Shown: in pieces, positions 11,801 to 23,400 of the stretch
Layout of the letters: every line of letters starts with the position of its first letter
Position numbering within the stretch: the first letter of the stretch is position 1
DNA from: Gordionus sp. m RMFG-2023
Lineage: Eukaryota; Nematomorpha; Gordioida; Chordodea; Parachordodidae
Direction: 5' to 3'
DNA length: 64,000 nt
Assembly: GCF_954871325.1 (NCBI RefSeq)
Contig: NC_088777.1
Location: 7,045,366-7,109,365, forward strand
Made by a program: the position numbers and the translations under genes
Notes under the pieces: model-generated
What the model was told of the DNA's origin: nothing
Seen by the model: the letters and a program-made list of their open reading frames with translations, nothing else
Database searches by the model: none

Positions 11801-14800
11801 TAGGATCATACTATTGGATCTTGAATGTTGGTGCTGAGGTCAATTTTTTATATCATAGATGCAAATACAAATGAAGTATGAAGTCGAAAAGATTTTAGAT
11901 TGTGGATGTAAACACTTTTTTGAGATAAAAATGTAATTGATATTTTAAATTAAGTATATATACAAACGTGAATATTTGTTTATATTGAAGATACCAAATA
12001 TATATACTTCATTAATATATTTAATTAAAATAATGGACAGATTTCTGACTCAAATTTCGTCAAAATATATATTTCTGATCCAAACCTCGTAAAAAGAGGT
12101 AAATTTCTAATGTACCCACTATCAAAAATAAAGGAAAAATTGCTGAATTCTCCCCTCATTTCTTTGAGAGGTTATCTGCTGAACTAATGCTAGATATTAC
12201 ATAATAATATTATATTATTATTATGGTGTTTAATTATTTATGGGCTGAGAAAGTTTTACTTGGATTTAATGTAACTTTATCAAATTTTAACCTATTTATT
12301 AATATTTAGAAGGATGATTTGCAATATAGTCATTTTTATTAAATACTTTTGATTACCCTAATAAGTTATATATTTTTTTACTAAACCAACTATAGCAAAT
12401 GACTAAAAAATTCCCTATACCTTTTAAATGATTTTTTTTTAAGTGGCACTCCCTAGAAATGCTGGCCCCCTTAATCTTTAGTTTTGCTTTATTAAGAACA
12501 AAAATAAAATGATCATTTGTACCCTATAATTTAACTGTACTCTTGAATGGATAATATTATAATAATCTTTTCAAAAATTATAAACAAATATTTTAACTTC
12601 TCAATATCCCTCAGAACAACACCATTGATTGAAGTCAGGTTTATCTTTTGATTCTTGTTGCCATAATAAACAGGCTTGTCTACCACGTTCAAATAAGAAC
12701 CAATCTCTAATTTAGCTGAGTTGTTTAAGTAGATAACAGAGTTAGGAGAAAAATTGACATTTCTATCGCTAGTCAGTACTACATTATCGCGATTGGAGAC
12801 TATTTTGTCTAGGCTAGATTGACCAGTCTTGGTAATTGTTCTAGCCTTTTTAACCAAAGAAGAATCAAAATTCCCTATCAAGGATATCATGCTGGGTACG
12901 GGAGGTTGGTTATCATTTCCATTATAAGTAGAATAGTCGGATAATGGTTGCGCATATTCTGGAAGGAAGGATAAACTCCCATTAACCGATATAGAAGGTC
13001 TACTGGAATCTCCCTGCTGATATTCTAAATTGGGGTATGTCTTGACAACTCCACGAATCACCAAATTGCCCAAGAAATTTTTGTTAGATAAATTCAATTT
13101 TTCTCTACTATTGTCACTGTAGTCATCATCATTAGGGGAACTACTCTTGTAATAGATATCTTGAAAAGCAGCCTCGGTCTTGGTAATTTCATTTTCCAGT
13201 AACATTATTTTTCTCTCCATGGACTCCAAAAGAGCCAACAGTTTCAAATTTTCTACAGAAATAGGATCTACAGAAGGCTTGTCTTCAAGATCAAGTGACA
13301 AAATCGTGAAAGAATCAGTACTCGAACATTTGTAATTTCTTCCTGATGTCCAAAATTTATCCGCATCACATATGTTGCCTAATAAGTCATTTTTATAATT
13401 CGTTTTTGGCCCTCTGTTTTTCGTCGATTTACTCAATATGCGATTCTCCAACACGAAATAAACCTAGGAGAAATTAAAATAAATTAATTTATTTTATTTT
13501 CGATATTATTAGTTTATTTTCGAAATTATTAGTTTATTTTTATACTTTGTTTTGAAGGATGTATATATTATCGATTTTAACGTCATTATCGTGATAGCTT
13601 TGATGGGTATGAGATCTCGATTTTTCCTAATCTTGCATTTCTGGCAAGATAACTTTTTCCTTTAAATTTTTTTTTATCATTCGTCATCTCATTATCAGTC
13701 AAAGGTCTGAAATCAATTCTAAAGGTAGACGCTTTCTCATTCTTGAACAAGGATATTAATAAGCCATCGCCATAATATTTAGTGTGCCCTTTATCTCTAT
13801 TAGCGTTTAGTGCATTTGGGAGTAGAGTCATGTATTGTGATAATCCTTTATTTTCTTCGCTCCTAATCACTTTGGAAGAGTGGAAACTATTTCCATCCCA
13901 TCTATATGTATTTTATTAGAAAATAAATTTAAATTACTTTTAATTTTTTTAAAAAAAGGAAATGGAAAAATAAGAGAGAGCAAGTCTTGAAAATGAAGAT
14001 GTGCTGAGTAGAGATTTTCCTGTTAATAAAAATCTGTTTATTAAAAACAAAGTTATAGCACATTGGTTGTTAGACTAATATTGCTTGGACATATAGAAAG
14101 AGGATAGCATAGTTTAAGCCATATAAAAAATATTATAGGAAATATTCTAGATACAATGAATTAGAAAAAGTGGTTGGATAGCTAAATAATGTAAATATAG
14201 TTTAAAATTAAACTTAAATATATGTAGTAGATTGGCTTGATCTTTCATAATTAGGCTAGATTCTAATGTTTTCTTATTCGATATACTTGTGAATATCTCG
14301 TAGACCTCTGTAGGTCTCTGAATATTTAAGTTCTGTACGAAATTCATTTGATTAGCTGAGTCCAAAATATATAAATATGTAGCATAGTAACTATTTCGCG
14401 TGGTCTCACTTCCAAAATTTCCATAGTTGCTCCTGCTTCTCATTATGTCGTCGTGATCATCTTTCAATTCCTTTTCATATTTTGATTCCCACAATTCTTG
14501 GATTATCAAAACAAATATCGAATTCGCATTTTCCTTGTCCAAATCGTAAGAAGGCAATGTAATTAACTTCGCCGATTTAACCTTTTGATTATACCTTTTA
14601 ATGTTGACATTACGCTTAACAGTGAGCAGTCTATCTAAAGGCATTGTCCCTTCTTCAGCATTAAGATTTTCATTATCATCAGATGCTTCTTTATAGTCAT
14701 AATTAATCTTTTCCTCGTCATCCCTAGAATTGATGTTCACATCGGGCAAATCGAATTCGCTGACTATGTTGGCAAAATCTTGAATTTTATGGTTCCATTT

Positions 14801-17800
14801 GTATATAGACAAAACGCAGGTTGGAATCTCTTTCTCATTCTTTTTAGCTACTTTCACTGGACCATAATAAGAACCAGGCTTTGAAGATTCTTGTTGACTA
14901 TTTAAGGAAGTAGTAGTTCGTGTACCTATAATAACGACAAAGACCCTTGCCAGATCACTTAGGGTAAGACTAGTAGAAGTTATGCTTAATGCAGCCTTTA
15001 TGATCACAGAACTTTTATTAGGATAACTTGTTCCACTTCCTTCTTTTACTTTAGGAGTGGATTTTGGTAAAGACTCCTCAGCTATACTTGCCATAGTAGA
15101 TTCAAGTGTAAATAAAATAAATTTATCTATATTCTTGCTATCCATCCAAACTGGTAGTAATTTTCTTTTGTATAAATCAACGTGACCTTCATCGTTAGTT
15201 AGCACTTTATCGCTAGAATCATGGGTCGGATTAGACTTATCCGATACAGTTATGACTGAAGACGTTATCAATTGATAAAGCTCTAAATAGGTCTCTTTCT
15301 CTGTATAAACAGAACTTTTTTGAGTACCGTTTAATATTGCATGAGATCCAGGGAGCTTAAATGTGTTTGTGGTCGAAGTCAAGAGAACTAAAAACAATTT
15401 CGTTTCAGGTATATCATACCCAACACCGTCAATCTTAAGCAAGTTAGGAGCCGCACTATCCAAAGAGTATCCCGGAACAATTATTGGCGAAGACCGAGGA
15501 GGTTCAGACATAGAGTTATATTCTGCAGAAGTTGATGATTTGACAGAATCTATATTGGGAGTTTCAAAATGAGCCCATTTATAAAAATTGAAATTTGAAG
15601 AGACAAAAATAGGTTTGACTTTAACATTATTGCGAGTTACTGATGCAAGAATACCCACGTATGATGGTTGCTTGTGAATGTGAGCTAAGAGCTTTAAATC
15701 ACTTTTCTGAGAATGGGAATCCATGCTATAAACATGACTCATTATTTTATTATATTGCTGAGCCGATGGGTACTGTTTTTTTTTAAAAAAAAAAAATAAT
15801 TTATCTCGTTTATTTAATTCAAAATATTTTTTGAAATGTCTCATATCCAATATATTTTCTTGTTAGAACATGTTCCTATCTCATTCATCATATTTATTTT
15901 AAAAGATAGATAATAACTTGATATGTGGATTCAGCTATAGTCTGACTAACTATCACATGAAATTGGTCACCATGAGGAAATGTGTACAAATCTGTATTAG
16001 ATGTTCCCAATTCCTTCTCATCGTGACTCGTTTCATCGAATTCATCAAATCCTTGATCGTCCATTGATTGGTCAATGGTAGCTGTGTCCAACTCGGCATG
16101 AATGTCCTTCATTACGGCTTCACTCGAGGAAGGGTGAAGGAGCGAAATTTGCTTAGAAATGATAAATGTTGGTCCTTTTCTTTTTATTTATATACAATTT
16201 TAAAAAAATAATTAACTAAGTTGTTTAAATATGATCTTGACAAATCACTTAAAATTGTAATACAATTTACAAAAAAGAAGCCAAACAAATCTTCATTTTT
16301 ACACTAGTTTTTAAGCTTCTTATCAAAAATACATATTTGATTTAAATTTCAATCTCAAAGAAATGATAGTTTTTTTTAAAAATATTATTTGATAAGAAAT
16401 CGCCGGTAACCCTATTTGATTTTTATTAAAACGTTAATGGTTCTTTATCATATGCATTTAATCACAAACCTTGGTAGGATTTTTAAAAAAATTTTCGTAT
16501 TAGTTTATTTAGGATGAAACAAATAATTCACTATTTGTATTCGTATGAATGATGAAATATACTATTCTTAGTTGACTGATATAATTACGAATAGAAAATT
16601 ATTCGATTCTTTCAAAAGAATTCAAACACGAATAATTTATTATTAGATTTATATTACCACTAATTTAAAACCTTCTGGTTACATCTTATTTTTGACATAA
16701 GAATTAATGATTCTTCAGTTCTTTAGTAGTGAAACACTTAATAAAACTCTTAAGCCAATATACTGAAAGATGATTTTTGTTAAAAAAAATTGTTTTGAAG
16801 AGAGAACTAGTTATACTCGCAAAAGTATATAGCGAGTAGACCAATTAAATGCGCAAATTCCTAAGACTTAATTAATTTCTATAAAGCTAAATATTAAAAG
16901 AGTAATTTTTAATCCGCTTCCAAATGCTGACAATTGAAATGAACTTAAATTATATTTTGCGCAAGCAAGCATTGCTAATTCTTAATAATTACTCATGTGA
17001 ATATAATTATAAGGCAGAAAAATTTCCAAATAAAATAGAAAAATATAAAAGTTAGTTTGACGTTTTACAAAAATAAATTATCTTTTTATTTTTAAATTTG
17101 TTTATATACTTCTCTAATTAAAATCAATCGATTTTTAAAAAAAATAAAAATAATATTGTTTCTTTTACTAGAAAAAGGGAGTTTGATATTTCTGAAAATC
17201 ATTTTTTAACCTAATAAAATTGCCTCACCTGACAAGAAAGAATACCAAGTAAATCTAAAAAAATATTTTTTAATTTGGATAAAATTGTCTCACAACACTG
17301 AGATAATAAAAATTTATAACCCCGGTAATCTAAGGACCCCTATAGCAGAAGTAACTGTCATTGAGATGAAATAAAAATCTGAAAAATCGGGTTACTTTTC
17401 TGATTTTCGATCTTTCAGCTGTTAAATAAAATATTTTAAAAAAACAGTCCATTCCCCTAAAACTGCAAATATTATTTTGCCAAATAATATATATATATTA
17501 TTATTAAAAACCAATGAACCTAAACATTGTAGGTCTGTCAAGCCCGAAGGTAGGTTGAATCAAATAAAAACTAAGGGGCTCGACCCCGATCAGAAAAATA
17601 TTGCATTTTGAAATATAATTAATTATTTTCTTCCAGGTCTTCACAATTTTGCCACACCACTAGTATTTGACATTTACGTTATATGATTCACTTTACTCTT
17701 TAGTTAAACATTATAAGAAAAGAGTATTTATGCGCCAGATATCTTTTCTTTATCTAAATAAAGGGACAATGATAATACTACTCTTTAACATGTGTGGATA

Positions 17801-18700
17801 TAATGCTTTGAACTTACAGCCATCAAATTATGATTTAGGGTTACCATCGACCTAGAACATAAAATCAATTTCAAAAGACACTAAACTTTTAGTTGAATCA
17901 CGAATTATTATTCAGCAGATTAGTATAAGAGAGTCATTTAGCAATTCTCAAAAGAACAAAAAATTTGGAACAAAGACGATCAGATTATCAAATTTTTAGT
18001 TACCGGTTTCATTAAATTATATAAATTCATGTATTTAAAATTAAATTTTTACCTGTAATCTATAGTCTGAACTCTTCTTAGGTTGTGCTTCAGAGAATAT
18101 GCAGGGGAATGGCAGAGATGATTAATCGTGTTACATTTTGATTCGATAATCTCTTTCTCAATTCTAATATTTTTTTTTAATTATTGAAATATATACTAGT
18201 ATTAATATTATAAGATGATTCTTAATCAAATGGCTATTTTTTTCTAATTCTTATACTAATCCGACTTATTTACCATAAAATAGACTCATATGATTATTTA
18301 TTCATATAATAGTTTGATTAATATTTGAATAAATCAATCTTTAAATTTTGATAAACTATATTACATTTAAGAAAACATTTAATATATATTTATGAAGATA
18401 AGTTGAGTAAATTATTAGTTTTAATAATTAACTTTACAATGGGAAAATAAATGTGATTTTTTGTAACATAAATTTCAAAATAAAAAATGTTTAGTTTTAC
18501 AATTCTTCGAAGCCTTTTGTATCGGAATATTCCCCTGGATGCAAGTAGGGATTATAATCATTCAATTCAAATCTTACCTCCTCCCATTCCTTATAAGCGT
18601 CAAAGGATCCATTGCTGATAGGTCCCAATTGAAACTTTATTCCATAGACAATTTTAGAGAAAATCAAGCAAAATAACAAGGCGAGGCTTAAATTTATCAT
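1277..18700 (-). CDS. giant secreted EAR-repeat protein with long degenerate repeat array (12 exons)
   Basis: Exons in transcript order are 18700-18501, 17851-17818, 16151-15918, 15772-14214, 13901-13546, 13463-12598, 10361-10177, 8873-8778, 8188-8057, 7268-7017, 6453-2927 and 2818-1277. Every junction has GT and AG and keeps reading phase, giving about 2,993 residues. Visible parts are a signal peptide (residues 1-20), EAR/EPTP-type repeats to about residue 800 (for example IFKWDGNSF formed across an exon junction), a short predicted coiled coil near residue 860, degenerate 60-75-residue repeats from about 930 to 2450 with INGxxL and QxI...F.xPVxF signatures, and an unrecognised C-terminal 500 residues. 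There is no transmembrane segment or GPI-like tail, so it is probably an extracellular matrix, cuticle or eggshell-type protein; that role is inference. EAR repeats are known from LGI, TSPEAR and ADGRV1; I know no family with this full architecture. Two lesions interrupt the frame: TAA at 3350-3352 (codon about 2339) and a one-base frameshift within 13589-13628. It could be a decaying gene, an assembly with errors, or a gene using recoding. Confidence 0.82.
2927..6453 (-). CDS. EAR-repeat gene, exon 11 (main repeat array, interrupted by TAA)
   Basis: A 3,527-nt exon entered after acceptor TTTCTATTAG at phase 1 and left through AAG|GTAAAT at phase 0. It encodes roughly 15 degenerate repeats with elements such as DGISIDQL, NDIDLASHF, NGLNLGSDF, DGINLNDCF and NGKDLVSL, each followed by a QxxF...V.F...G block. 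The frame stays open on both sides of a single TAA at 3350-3352. The 100 codons after the stop still look like the repeat (TIVISGSSIFYSDLSVTGDI), so the same exon very likely continues. Confidence 0.85.
3350..3352 (-). other. in-frame TAA inside exon 11
   Basis: The codon follows QRLV and precedes YHGNSHHG in an otherwise unbroken 1,175-codon frame. A 63-nt in-frame intron (GTCTGG to ATATCAG) could remove it, but the sequence it would remove is repeat-like and the donor is weak. Confidence 0.8.
7017..7268 (-). CDS. EAR-repeat gene, exon 10
   Basis: Acceptor TTATTATAAAG, donor ACCA|GTAAAA, phase 1 to 1. Encodes one repeat and part of the next, including CTFNQAINVTGTLND and FQSPVEINQDLKVGN. 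Confidence 0.82.
8057..8188 (-). CDS. EAR-repeat gene, exon 9 (short)
   Basis: A 132-nt phase 1-1 exon after acceptor ACCATAG, with donor AAAG|GTTTTAA. It reads TIVFERLDVNGNIFVDSG then IVNGAKFVNFLDSLVLTD, a clear repeat unit. It is too short to stand out as an ORF; its place follows from phase and repeat pattern. Confidence 0.8.
8778..8873 (-). CDS. EAR-repeat gene, exon 8 (short)
   Basis: A 96-nt phase 1-1 exon between acceptor TTATATAG and donor AATA|GTTTAA. Encodes VIVSPNLQLDHGINGIELSQ, including the INGIEL repeat signature. Confidence 0.8.
9061..9235. other. GC-rich island inside an intron
   Basis: About 175 bp of markedly GC-rich sequence in a very AT-rich intron, with C/G runs and inverted segments (for example gggtgtaaaccc). 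It has no long ORF and no splice-consistent frame. It may be a retroelement or SINE fragment; I cannot identify it. Confidence 0.5.
10177..10361 (-). CDS. EAR-repeat gene, exon 7
   Basis: Acceptor AAAATAAG, donor AAAG|GTTTTT, phase 2 to 1. Encodes SVIINNPVIFENEFIVLGDI then VNGLDLSETAITRDTAQTI, a complete repeat unit. Confidence 0.83.
10600..10880 (+). repeat. degenerate dispersed repeat in intron 6
   Basis: Related to 39650-39815: both carry an 'aaatcagattttt' block, a 'ctctcacc/gagagattcc' block and 'acttcatatttcaatacgac'-like ends. Also distantly like the repeats at 1-945. The rest of this 2.2-kb intron (10362-12597) holds further low-complexity AT-rich DNA, including 'ccaggcccagctagg' GC patches near 11420-11480. 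Confidence 0.5.
12598..13463 (-). CDS. EAR-repeat gene, exon 6 (end of EAR region, coiled coil, first array repeats)
   Basis: Acceptor TTTCTCCTAG, donor GAA|GTTAAA, phase 0 to 2. It starts VYFVLENRIL, which completes an EAR-like strand, then has a charged segment with heptad-like LKLLALLESMERKIMLLENE (likely a short coiled coil). It ends with the first array-type repeats (NLVIRGVV, LTSINGVVL). Confidence 0.85.
13546..13901 (-). CDS. EAR-repeat gene, exon 5 (contains a one-base frameshift)
   Basis: Acceptor ATACATATAG gives |A TGG GAT GGA, so the junction with exon 4 reads FKWDGNSF. The frame is good to RLGK near 13630. After that the entry frame hits TAA at 13586, while a frame shifted by one base reads SYHDNDVKIDNIYILQNK up to donor AAA|GTATAA at phase 0. 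That is exactly the phase exon 6 needs. Exon length 356 nt is one more than phase allows. The A5 run at 13621-13625 (T5 on the plus strand) is the most likely site. Confidence 0.75.
14214..15772 (-). CDS. EAR-repeat gene, exon 4 (EAR repeats)
   Basis: Enters after acceptor AAACAG at phase 0 (YPSAQQYNK) and leaves at TTTAA|GTTTAA, phase 2. EAR-like units include PIFVSSNFNFYKWAHFETP, VLSIYKWNHKIQDFANI and TYLYILDSANQMNFVQNLNI, ending LLHIF. These match the EAR pattern of alternating hydrophobic strands with a YKW/FKW core. Confidence 0.85.
15918..16151 (-). CDS. EAR-repeat gene, exon 3
   Basis: A 234-nt phase 0-0 exon, acceptor TTTCTAAG, donor CAA|GTTATT. It has an acidic stretch (QGFDEFDETSHDEKELG) and an EAR-like strand (DLYTFPHGDQFHVIVSQTI). 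Confidence 0.82.
17818..17851 (-). CDS. EAR-repeat gene, exon 2 (34-nt micro-exon)
   Basis: Acceptor TTATGTTCTAG and strong donor GCT|GTAAGT bound 34 nt that convert phase 2 of exon 1 to phase 0 of exon 3. Encodes SMVTLNHNLMA. Flanking introns (16152-17817 and 17852-18500) hold no other exon or repeat I can support. Confidence 0.7.
18501..18700 (-). CDS. EAR-repeat gene, exon 1 (signal peptide)
   Basis: ATG at 18700-18698 starts MINLSLALLFCLIFSKIVYG, a good signal peptide, followed by 47 acidic, aromatic-rich residues ending GFEE. Donor GAATT|GTAAAA, phase 2. No obvious TATA box lies upstream. Confidence 0.8.
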
Positions 18701-19156
18701 TTAAAATTCTAAGGTAGAGGGTGGGAAAATAAACAAAATGTTGATAAGAATATTTTTTTCCTGATATTTTTTTAAAAAAAATATATGATATTTACTGTAA
18801 AAAAAAATGATTTAGTTAAATTATAACTGGAGACTGGTAAAGTTTTTATGTATATTATATTCTTTAAATCTCGAGGCTTTCAATTTTATTTTATTTTTTC
18901 GTTCAATTGTTTCTATATATATATATGTATATTTTTTTATATTTAGAATGTAAATAAGTATAAACAAGTGATTTTTAAAATTTAATATATTTTATCTCAA
19001 AAATGGGTTAAAAATTAGAAAATGATTGTATAGGTTAATTTTTTTAAACTCAAGAAGAAATTGGTTAATTGTATTTATTTAGGGCTAAGTGATTATGATC
19101 ATAAATAAAGATTAGTTATAATTATTCAAATCCGAAAACATAATATATATTTTGTC

Positions 19157-19488
<332 letters not shown>

Positions 19489-19825
19489 TGGTTCAGAAAA
19501 AAAAAACATGATCTGTAGGATTTAACATCAGAAACGATTGGTAAGCGATGCTCATATCGACTAGGTCACAGACGCTTTCCATAAATCACAATTTTTTAAA
19601 TATATTATAATTGGCGTTATCTATCCAAAATAAACAAAATACCAATTTGATAAAAACCTAACTCGATTATATATAATTGCCACTCTTTGTCGAAGGTGAA
19701 TGCGATGTCCTAGATCCTTTAAGAAGGCTAGAACGTGAGTGTACAAAGGAATATTATACTAGACATAGCATCGAAAATGTTATATTTCAAATCAACTACA
19801 CAAGCCATTTTTAGCAATAAATTTT

Positions 19826-20023
19826 ACGTGTTGTTAAACGGCAGGCTAACTCAATATTTTAGCCAGAAAAATATAGCTTAAACCTCGAGATTTCGCCAAT
19901 AGATGTCCAATCATTGTGCCATATCTATGACCAAAATCTTCAGGCTTGCGTAATGTTTTTCTGGCTACTATATTGAGTTCGCCGTTTTTAAAAATAGGCT
20001 CAAATCGAACTTTAACAATACTA
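19826..20023. mobile_element. hAT-type MITE, family 1
   Basis: About 198 bp, from 'gtgttgttaaacgg' to 'tttaacaatacta', with inner inverted arms 'ggctaactcaatattttagcc' and its complement. The 8-bp target duplication is not clear here. Confidence 0.7.
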
Positions 20024-20376
20024 ACTTTGACTATTACTGCAGGAAAATGGCTGATAAAATGGGACGGGTATATTTTAGGATAAAAATTAAAAATTCAGGC
20101 AGGGCCATAGCCAGGCTTAGATCTAAAAAAAAATTAACCAACTGGTGCGGGCGAGCTTAAAAATTTTAGCCCATTTGCTTTGTTAAATATTTTATTTAAA
20201 CTAAATATACATATCTATTTAATATAAGAGTACATTTACCGACAACAGGGTTTTTTAACCATAAAAACGATTCGAAATATATATATATATATAAAAAGAT
20301 TAAAAATTTCTTAAAAAAGACATATAAACGAGAAAGCTTTGGAAATTATATCCTAATTTTTTTATTTTTCTTTCAG

Positions 20377-20472
20377 ATTTGCAGAATAACCCTAGTATTA
20401 GAATATATCTCCTCCCACCCTTTAGGGTTAGGAGTACACTTAGTTCTTCTAAGAGTGGGGACAGCTGTTTTA
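20377..20472 (+). CDS. SEA mucin, possible upstream exon
   Basis: Lies after a strong acceptor (TTTTTCTTTCAG) with donor TTTTA|GTAAAC, phase 1 to 1, which fits the next exon. Encodes about 32 residues (RIYLLPPFRVR, then Ser-rich with one Cys). Tentative, because no homology supports it. Confidence 0.4.
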
Positions 20473-23400
20473 GTAAACTTTGCATGATAGATTCCTTTTT
20501 TTCATCAAATAAACTTAAACTACAGATCCGTTTTAGTTTATGCACAAGAAAAAACTGAAGTATTATATTAAAAAATGACAATTTTTGTTTTAAAAAAAAC
20601 AATAAACATATTAAGGTTTTATAAAAAATATATATATAATCCTTTAGGTTATAAAAAACATATTAAAATAACTACGAATTTTCAATCATTTTTGAAAACC
20701 GATCAAATTACCATTTAAATTTTTTTTATTTTTTAAATTTCACGAAAATATATTTTTGTATAAGGGAAATTTTTTTTTTCTAAATAATTTTAAGAAAAAG
20801 TAAACAAGAACCATGTATATTTTTTTTTAAAAAAATATATTAATTAAATTATTAATAATTTTCTTAATTGTGGAATAAATTTGTAAATATGTTATGTGCA
20901 AATTTTTTTTAATTCCATATAGGTTAGAAAACATAATCTTTGGTTAAATTTAACTGGATCATGAATTCTTCAAGAAAAAAAGAAAGATTAACTTAATTCT
21001 TTTATATCTTTGCGCTATTTTTACTTTTAATATTTCCCAAAATAAAAATTCATCATGAATTCGCGTATTATGTTCACGACATGCTTATTTAAAATTCTTA
21101 ATAGATCAATTTCTTGGAACATTTTAGTTTGGATAATATTCACAGCTGATATAAGTATATATATATATATATATTATTAAATGGTATACTATTATTTAGA
21201 ATATTTTTCTTTAGAGAGAAATCAATAGAAAATTATAATCACTTTTTTAGGACGGCAATGATCAATTTACTCTTTACTCACTTAAGACATAATGTAAATT
21301 TTAAGAATTTTCTTAAGAAGTATCTTACAGCAATTATAAATAATTTTTCATATTATTTATAAAGGTTTAGCCAACGATGGCTTAGCCGGAAGATTAGTGG
21401 GATTATCGGAATCTAAGGATAAAGTATCATCCAGTTCACTTAGTAATTTTTTTTTAAATGTTAATTTACATCTCTCAAAATTACATTACTTCGAAATATT
21501 AAGTGTATGTCAATTTAGAAATTGGAGTGCGCTTAATAAAAATTTTATATTTTAAAAAGATTGTGTAGATAAAACGATATTATATTTTGTCTCTAGAAGC
21601 TAAAGACAGATTTTTGCAAAAAAAATATAATATTTATAATTGTTTATTAATCTTTCGGGATCAATTATTTTCAGAGATCTGTGGGCTTAAAAATATCGGA
21701 ACGAGGTTAAAACGCTACAATAATTTTACCCGAGCCGAGCCTTGAAAAGATTTATTTTTTTTCCAAAACTTAGTCCTGAACTTTCCGAATTTTCATTTTT
21801 TAAAAAAAAATGAACTTAAATTATTCGACAAATCTATTGTAAAATCTTATATTGGACAACTTAACATTCATTTTCTGATCAGAATTATTATTTCCCTTTG
21901 AAACCTATTGCCAGAATATAAGCAAAATTATTAAATTTCAAAAATCCCAAAAAATATTATAAAAATCAATGGGAAAAATTTGTTAAAACTTGTTCGGGCC
22001 CTTCTTAAAAATTTGACGTCATCAGGCCTTTTATTTTTTTTTTAAATATACTACATAAAGTGCACCCCAATTCTAGCGATTAATAGAAATGATATATAAT
22101 AAGTTTCATATTTTATAAAAACATAATTTTCTATATAATTGTCTAAAACATGCAGTTCCAATTAAAGGAGAAACGATTACAATCGTGCCTGTAGACGAGA
22201 ATATAGAAATCGCTAACGATATAAGCAACTCAACCGAATTTTTCTTCATAACTCTAGCTCCAATAATAGATCATGTAGATGGAATAAAGATATTGATATC
22301 TTCTAATGGTACTCATATGCATGTTCAAAAAATAGCACTAGGCTCTAATAAAAGCACTGTGATAAACGGTTCTAATGAAGTGCTTACTATAGAGGAAGCC
22401 TTATCTAAATATAATATCTCTCTTGAGGGTCTGGGCACGGAAGATAATTTTACTGAGAAAACAGATTCTGTTGTCGTCACGACACTTTCTACCACCAGTT
22501 CCAGTACATTATCATCTAAAGCCATTACCTTACCGGAAACAAAAGGAATAAACATTGTATCCATTAAAAATGATACCGGGGTTAAAGTATCCCCTTTAAT
22601 TTCTACTCCTATTGAGTTCTCAAAATCTTCTTCCGTCTCGGAGGCGGTAAAAGTCGATAAAAATATATCATCGACTGCTATTTGGTGGGAAGACATGGGC
22701 CAGTCGATTATTAATAATGACCAAAATAGTATTATTCAAAATAAGAGCTTAATCGTAATTTTGACAATCGGAAATAAAACCTTAGATGAAAATTGGTCCC
22801 TCCCGAATAGGGAAGATATATCAACGACATCCAACATGACTATGTCGCATAAAGATAAAGAATTTATGGTAACCGAAAAAATTGTTCCGAGAAGCACTAA
22901 TAATCATTCTTCCATTTCGTTAATTACATCTTCCACTACTAGAGCGAGCCCGGTGTCTAAGAAAAAATTTGAACTAAGCTTCAAGATAACTGACGGAATG
23001 AATTTCGAGAAAGATATGCTAAACCCAGAGAGTCTCGCATACAATCGGACCAGTTCAATAATTAAATCATTGGTGAATTAAATTTAAAATAATTTTTTTT
23101 TAAATGGAATTCTTATATATTTATTTTTAAAGCTGGAGGAATTATACGGAAAAAAATATGGGAAATCTGTGATCAGCACAAACGATATATCTTTTCAGTA
23201 AGGATTTATATATTCTCGAAGTATTGTTATCTTTTTATTTATGTAATCAAGACCCGGCAGTGTTATTGTGAATTTGAACTTAGAAACACCTGGTAATAAT
23301 AACATAACGAGCGTTATCCTTCGAAAAGATTTTAAGGATGGATTGATCAATGGAACACATTTGGGTGGTGTGTACGCGATAGATAATATAACCCTGTATG

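Noticed and set aside
13586-13588. Genuine end of the EAR-repeat gene at TAA 13586
   Set aside because: A donor further down fits exon 6 in phase in a frame one base away, and exon 6 lacks its own start or signal peptide. A separate gene is still possible but less likely.
21241-21294. Upstream mucin exon between acceptor TTTTTTAG and AAT|GTAAAT
   Set aside because: Two of its frames contain stops, and the remaining open frame ends in phase 0, which does not match the phase-1 entry of the next exon at 21365.
22325-22696. Minus-strand 123-codon frame
   Set aside because: Antisense of the Ser/Thr-rich mucin exon; no splice context.
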